DNA of 64,000 bases from NCBI RefSeq assembly GCF_946481145.1, contig NZ_CAMLMJ010000006.1:91608-155607 (forward strand), in the 5' to 3' direction. This document shows positions 62,268 through 64,000 of this stretch, piece after piece. The translations under genes and the position numbers were made by a program. Positions within the stretch are counted from its first letter, which is position 1. Each line of letters starts with the position of its first letter. The notes under the pieces were generated by a model. That model was not told the origin of the DNA, ran no database searches, and saw only the letters and a program-made list of their open reading frames with translations. Origin of the DNA: an uncultured Sediminibacterium sp. GTDB lineage: Bacteria; Bacteroidota; Bacteroidia; Chitinophagales; Chitinophagaceae.

Positions 62268-63032
62268 CTAACTCCTTTCTTCCACTTCATAGTATTTCCA
62301 CATTATACCAAACAACTCCTCCTTAAGTTCCGAAGCTTTTTTTCCTTTTGAAGGAACGGGGGGAAGGAAATGCATTTCAAGTGGGTGAGGCATCAGGTAG
62401 AAGAAGATATTGGCTGGTAATACTTTTTTTGTATGAAATAGTACGGTGGGTAAGATGGGCTTTTCTGTATCTGTTGCCAGTTTGAAAGCACCATCATAAA
62501 AACTTTTCAACGGATCTGAGGTTCTGTTACGTGTTCCTTCCGGATAGATAACCATATCGAGGCCGATGGAAAGCATTTTTTTCATTTCTTCATAACTGCG
62601 TCTGCGGCTTTCGTCGCTTTTTCGATCAACCAGCACACTGCCGAAAGTGTAGATCCATCCAAACAAAGGCACTTTTGCAAAGCTTTTTTTTGCAATGGTT
62701 TTATTGGCCCTTGGCATGAATGGTGTACTTACGGGTACATCCATCAGGCTGTTATGGTTGCAGATAACGATATAATTGCAATTGTCTTCAAAATGTTCTT
62801 TGCCTTTAACACGCAATGGGCATCCAATCAGGTTCAGGTAAATCCACATCCATACCCGTGATACATGTCTGTGCCACCTGGCTTTGGCCGGGTCGTTCAA
62901 TAAAAAACAGGGTAGGTAGAAAATGATGGCCGGAAGCATTGTGCCGATAAAAAGTATCAGGGCCCATAGTGCAAATACTCTGCCGAGTATCAGTTTCCAA
63001 ACAGGTGTTTTGATAGGTATTGATTTGTTCAT
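62268..63032 (-). CDS. 1-acyl-glycerol-3-phosphate acyltransferase (PlsC-like)
   Basis: 254 aa. One or two N-terminal spans (LILGRVFALWALILFIGTML) precede the acyltransferase domain with the HX4D motif NHNSLMD (His93, Asp98) and YPEGTRNR (165-170). It probably makes phosphatidic acid from lysophosphatidic acid at the inner membrane. It ends in the palindrome region downstream. Confidence 0.9.
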   Translation of the reverse strand: MNKSIPIKTPVWKLILGRVFALWALILFIGTMLPAIIFYLPCFLLNDPAKARWHRHVSRVWMWIYLNLIGCPLRVKGKEHFEDNCNYIVICNHNSLMDVPVSTPFMPRANKTIAKKSFAKVPLFGWIYTFGSVLVDRKSDESRRRSYEEMKKMLSIGLDMVIYPEGTRNRTSDPLKSFYDGAFKLATDTEKPILPTVLFHTKKVLPANIFFYLMPHPLEMHFLPPVPSKGKKASELKEELFGIMWKYYEVEERS

Positions 63033-63035
63033 GAA

Positions 63036-63719
63036 TTAAGCGTTGTTGGTAATGCTCCAGTCTATTGGACTCATGCCTTGTTTCATCAATAATGCATTTG
63101 TTCTGCTGAAATGTTTACATCCAAAAAATCCTTTATCGGCGCTAAAGGGAGACGGGTGTGCGGCTTTTAATACATGATGTTTTGTTGCATCAATTAATAC
63201 TTGTTTTTCCTGTGCAAAGCGCCCCCATAATAAAAAAACAACTCCTTCTTTTTCATCTGATATCTTCCTGATTACGGCATCTGTGAAATCCATCCAACCG
63301 ATTTTAGCATGACTGGCAGGTTCATTTGCTCTGACAGTTAATACTGCATTCAATAAAAGCACACCCTGTTTGGCCCAAGGGGTTAAATTACCTGTTGTGG
63401 GTATCGGCATTCCGATATCTTCCTGCAATTCCTTATAAATATTTACCAGGGAAGGAGGAGGTTTAAAACCGTCTGGAACAGAAAAACTTAAACCATGTGC
63501 CTGCCCCGGACCATGGTATGGGTCTTGCCCGAGTATTACCACTTTTACTTCTTGAAATGGCGTAAATGTAAATGCATTAAATATAAGTTGACCCGGAGGG
63601 TAAATTGTGGCGCCAGTTGCTCTCTCAGTTTTCAGGTGCGCTGCAACTTGCAGGAAATAAGGCTTTGTGAATTCATGCTTAAGCACTTCTTTCCATGAAG
63701 CTTCGATCTTTACATCCAT
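63036..63719 (-). CDS. ung: Uracil-DNA glycosylase
   Basis: 227 aa from the ATG at 63719 ([17 protein letters not shown]). Motif A is [20 protein letters not shown] with catalytic Asp66, and motif B is [17 protein letters not shown] with the second catalytic His. It removes uracil from DNA. It ends 3 bases upstream of the PlsC-like start and so shares its operon. Confidence 0.96.
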   Translation of the reverse strand: MDVKIEASWKEVLKHEFTKPYFLQVAAHLKTERATGATIYPPGQLIFNAFTFTPFQEVKVVILGQDPYHGPGQAHGLSFSVPDGFKPPPSLVNIYKELQEDIGMPIPTTGNLTPWAKQGVLLLNAVLTVRANEPASHAKIGWMDFTDAVIRKISDEKEGVVFLLWGRFAQEKQVLIDATKHHVLKAAHPSPFSADKGFFGCKHFSRTNALLMKQGMSPIDWSITNNA

Positions 63720-63795
63720 TAGCTTTGAAGATTGATTGCGAAAATACAGAAACAATTATTGAATGAAGCATGTTGACGGCTATTGGCTTTTAGCC

Positions 63796-64000
63796 ATTGC
63801 TGTCCGGGGAAATTTGGCTTCAAGCTGCAAGCCGCAAGCTGCAAGCTTTGATGGGTGCTTATTATAGACTTTCTGCTTTTAATGGGGATTGGGTATTAGA
63901 AAATTTAAAGTCATTTGCTTAAAGAAATATTTGGTTGTCGTAAATGCACTATCTGCTATTAATAGAACACAGATCTTCATGATTTTCAAGATCTATCATG
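63796..64000 (+). repeat. MITE-like dispersed repeat, family 1, copy E, cut by the window edge
   Basis: It starts TTGCTGTCCGGGGAAATTTG, then paired AAGCTGCAAGCCGCAAGCTG arms, CTTTGATGGGTGCTTATTAT and TTAAAGAAATATTTGGTTGT. The window ends inside the GAACACAGATCTTCATGAT palindrome. It is an inverted copy of the repeat at 57905-58222. Confidence 0.85.

Overview
The window comes from a Bacteroidota chromosome, most likely a Chitinophagaceae relative. Family and genus are inference from gene content, not from a marker-gene placement. The signs are a SusC/SusD pair, a type IX secretion (T9SS) cargo with a C-terminal sorting domain, Bacteroidetes-type TraE-TraN conjugation genes, rpmB-rpmG followed by a DUF4295 gene, a MCE/OstA/LptD envelope set, and several TAnnTTTG promoter elements.

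Layout. 1-5.3 kb: a SusC receptor cut by the left edge, SusD and a TlpA-like thioredoxin in one operon. 5.3-11 kb: accessory genes, namely a MauE-like membrane protein with a small Cys-containing exported protein, then two pairs of lipoprotein plus small polytopic membrane protein separated by a Crp-like regulator. 11.1-27.1 kb: one long co-directional block. It opens with a beta-barrel protein, an Ig-repeat T9SS cargo, a lipoprotein and a PorV-like T9SS protein, and runs with mostly 4-base overlaps into traE, F, G, I, J, K, M, N and several mobile-element genes. It stops next to the 3' end of a tRNA-Leu. No integrase, relaxase or coupling protein is visible. 27.4-50.8 kb: core genes (hscB, a saccharopine/alanine dehydrogenase-like enzyme, trmN6, sdhCAB, an ABC permease, tsaD, an ABC-F protein, an M14 peptidase, rpmB-rpmG, ftsY, a prenyl synthase, an amino-acid permease, a Smr protein). 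50.9-52.2 kb: a complete IS3-family element. 52.2-64 kb: rnpB, prfB with its programmed frameshift, nhaA, an envelope cluster (MCE, OstA-like, amidase, divergent LptD-like), plsC-like and ung.

The most unusual feature of the core part is its intergenic DNA. Nearly every gap holds a large palindrome built from its own short word (AGTCCGGA, GGTATTA, AATAAGG, AATTTGAAA, AACAGAGGAA) or a copy of one of two small MITE-like families with terminal inverted repeats. An S23-type four-helix-bundle gene, bracketed by inverted word arrays, lies inside the sdh operon.

The best candidate for a little-described system is the T9SS-plus-conjugation block. It suggests that a surface adhesin displayed by type IX secretion is built into a conjugation apparatus. 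All family names come from recognising motifs by eye; no database search was run.
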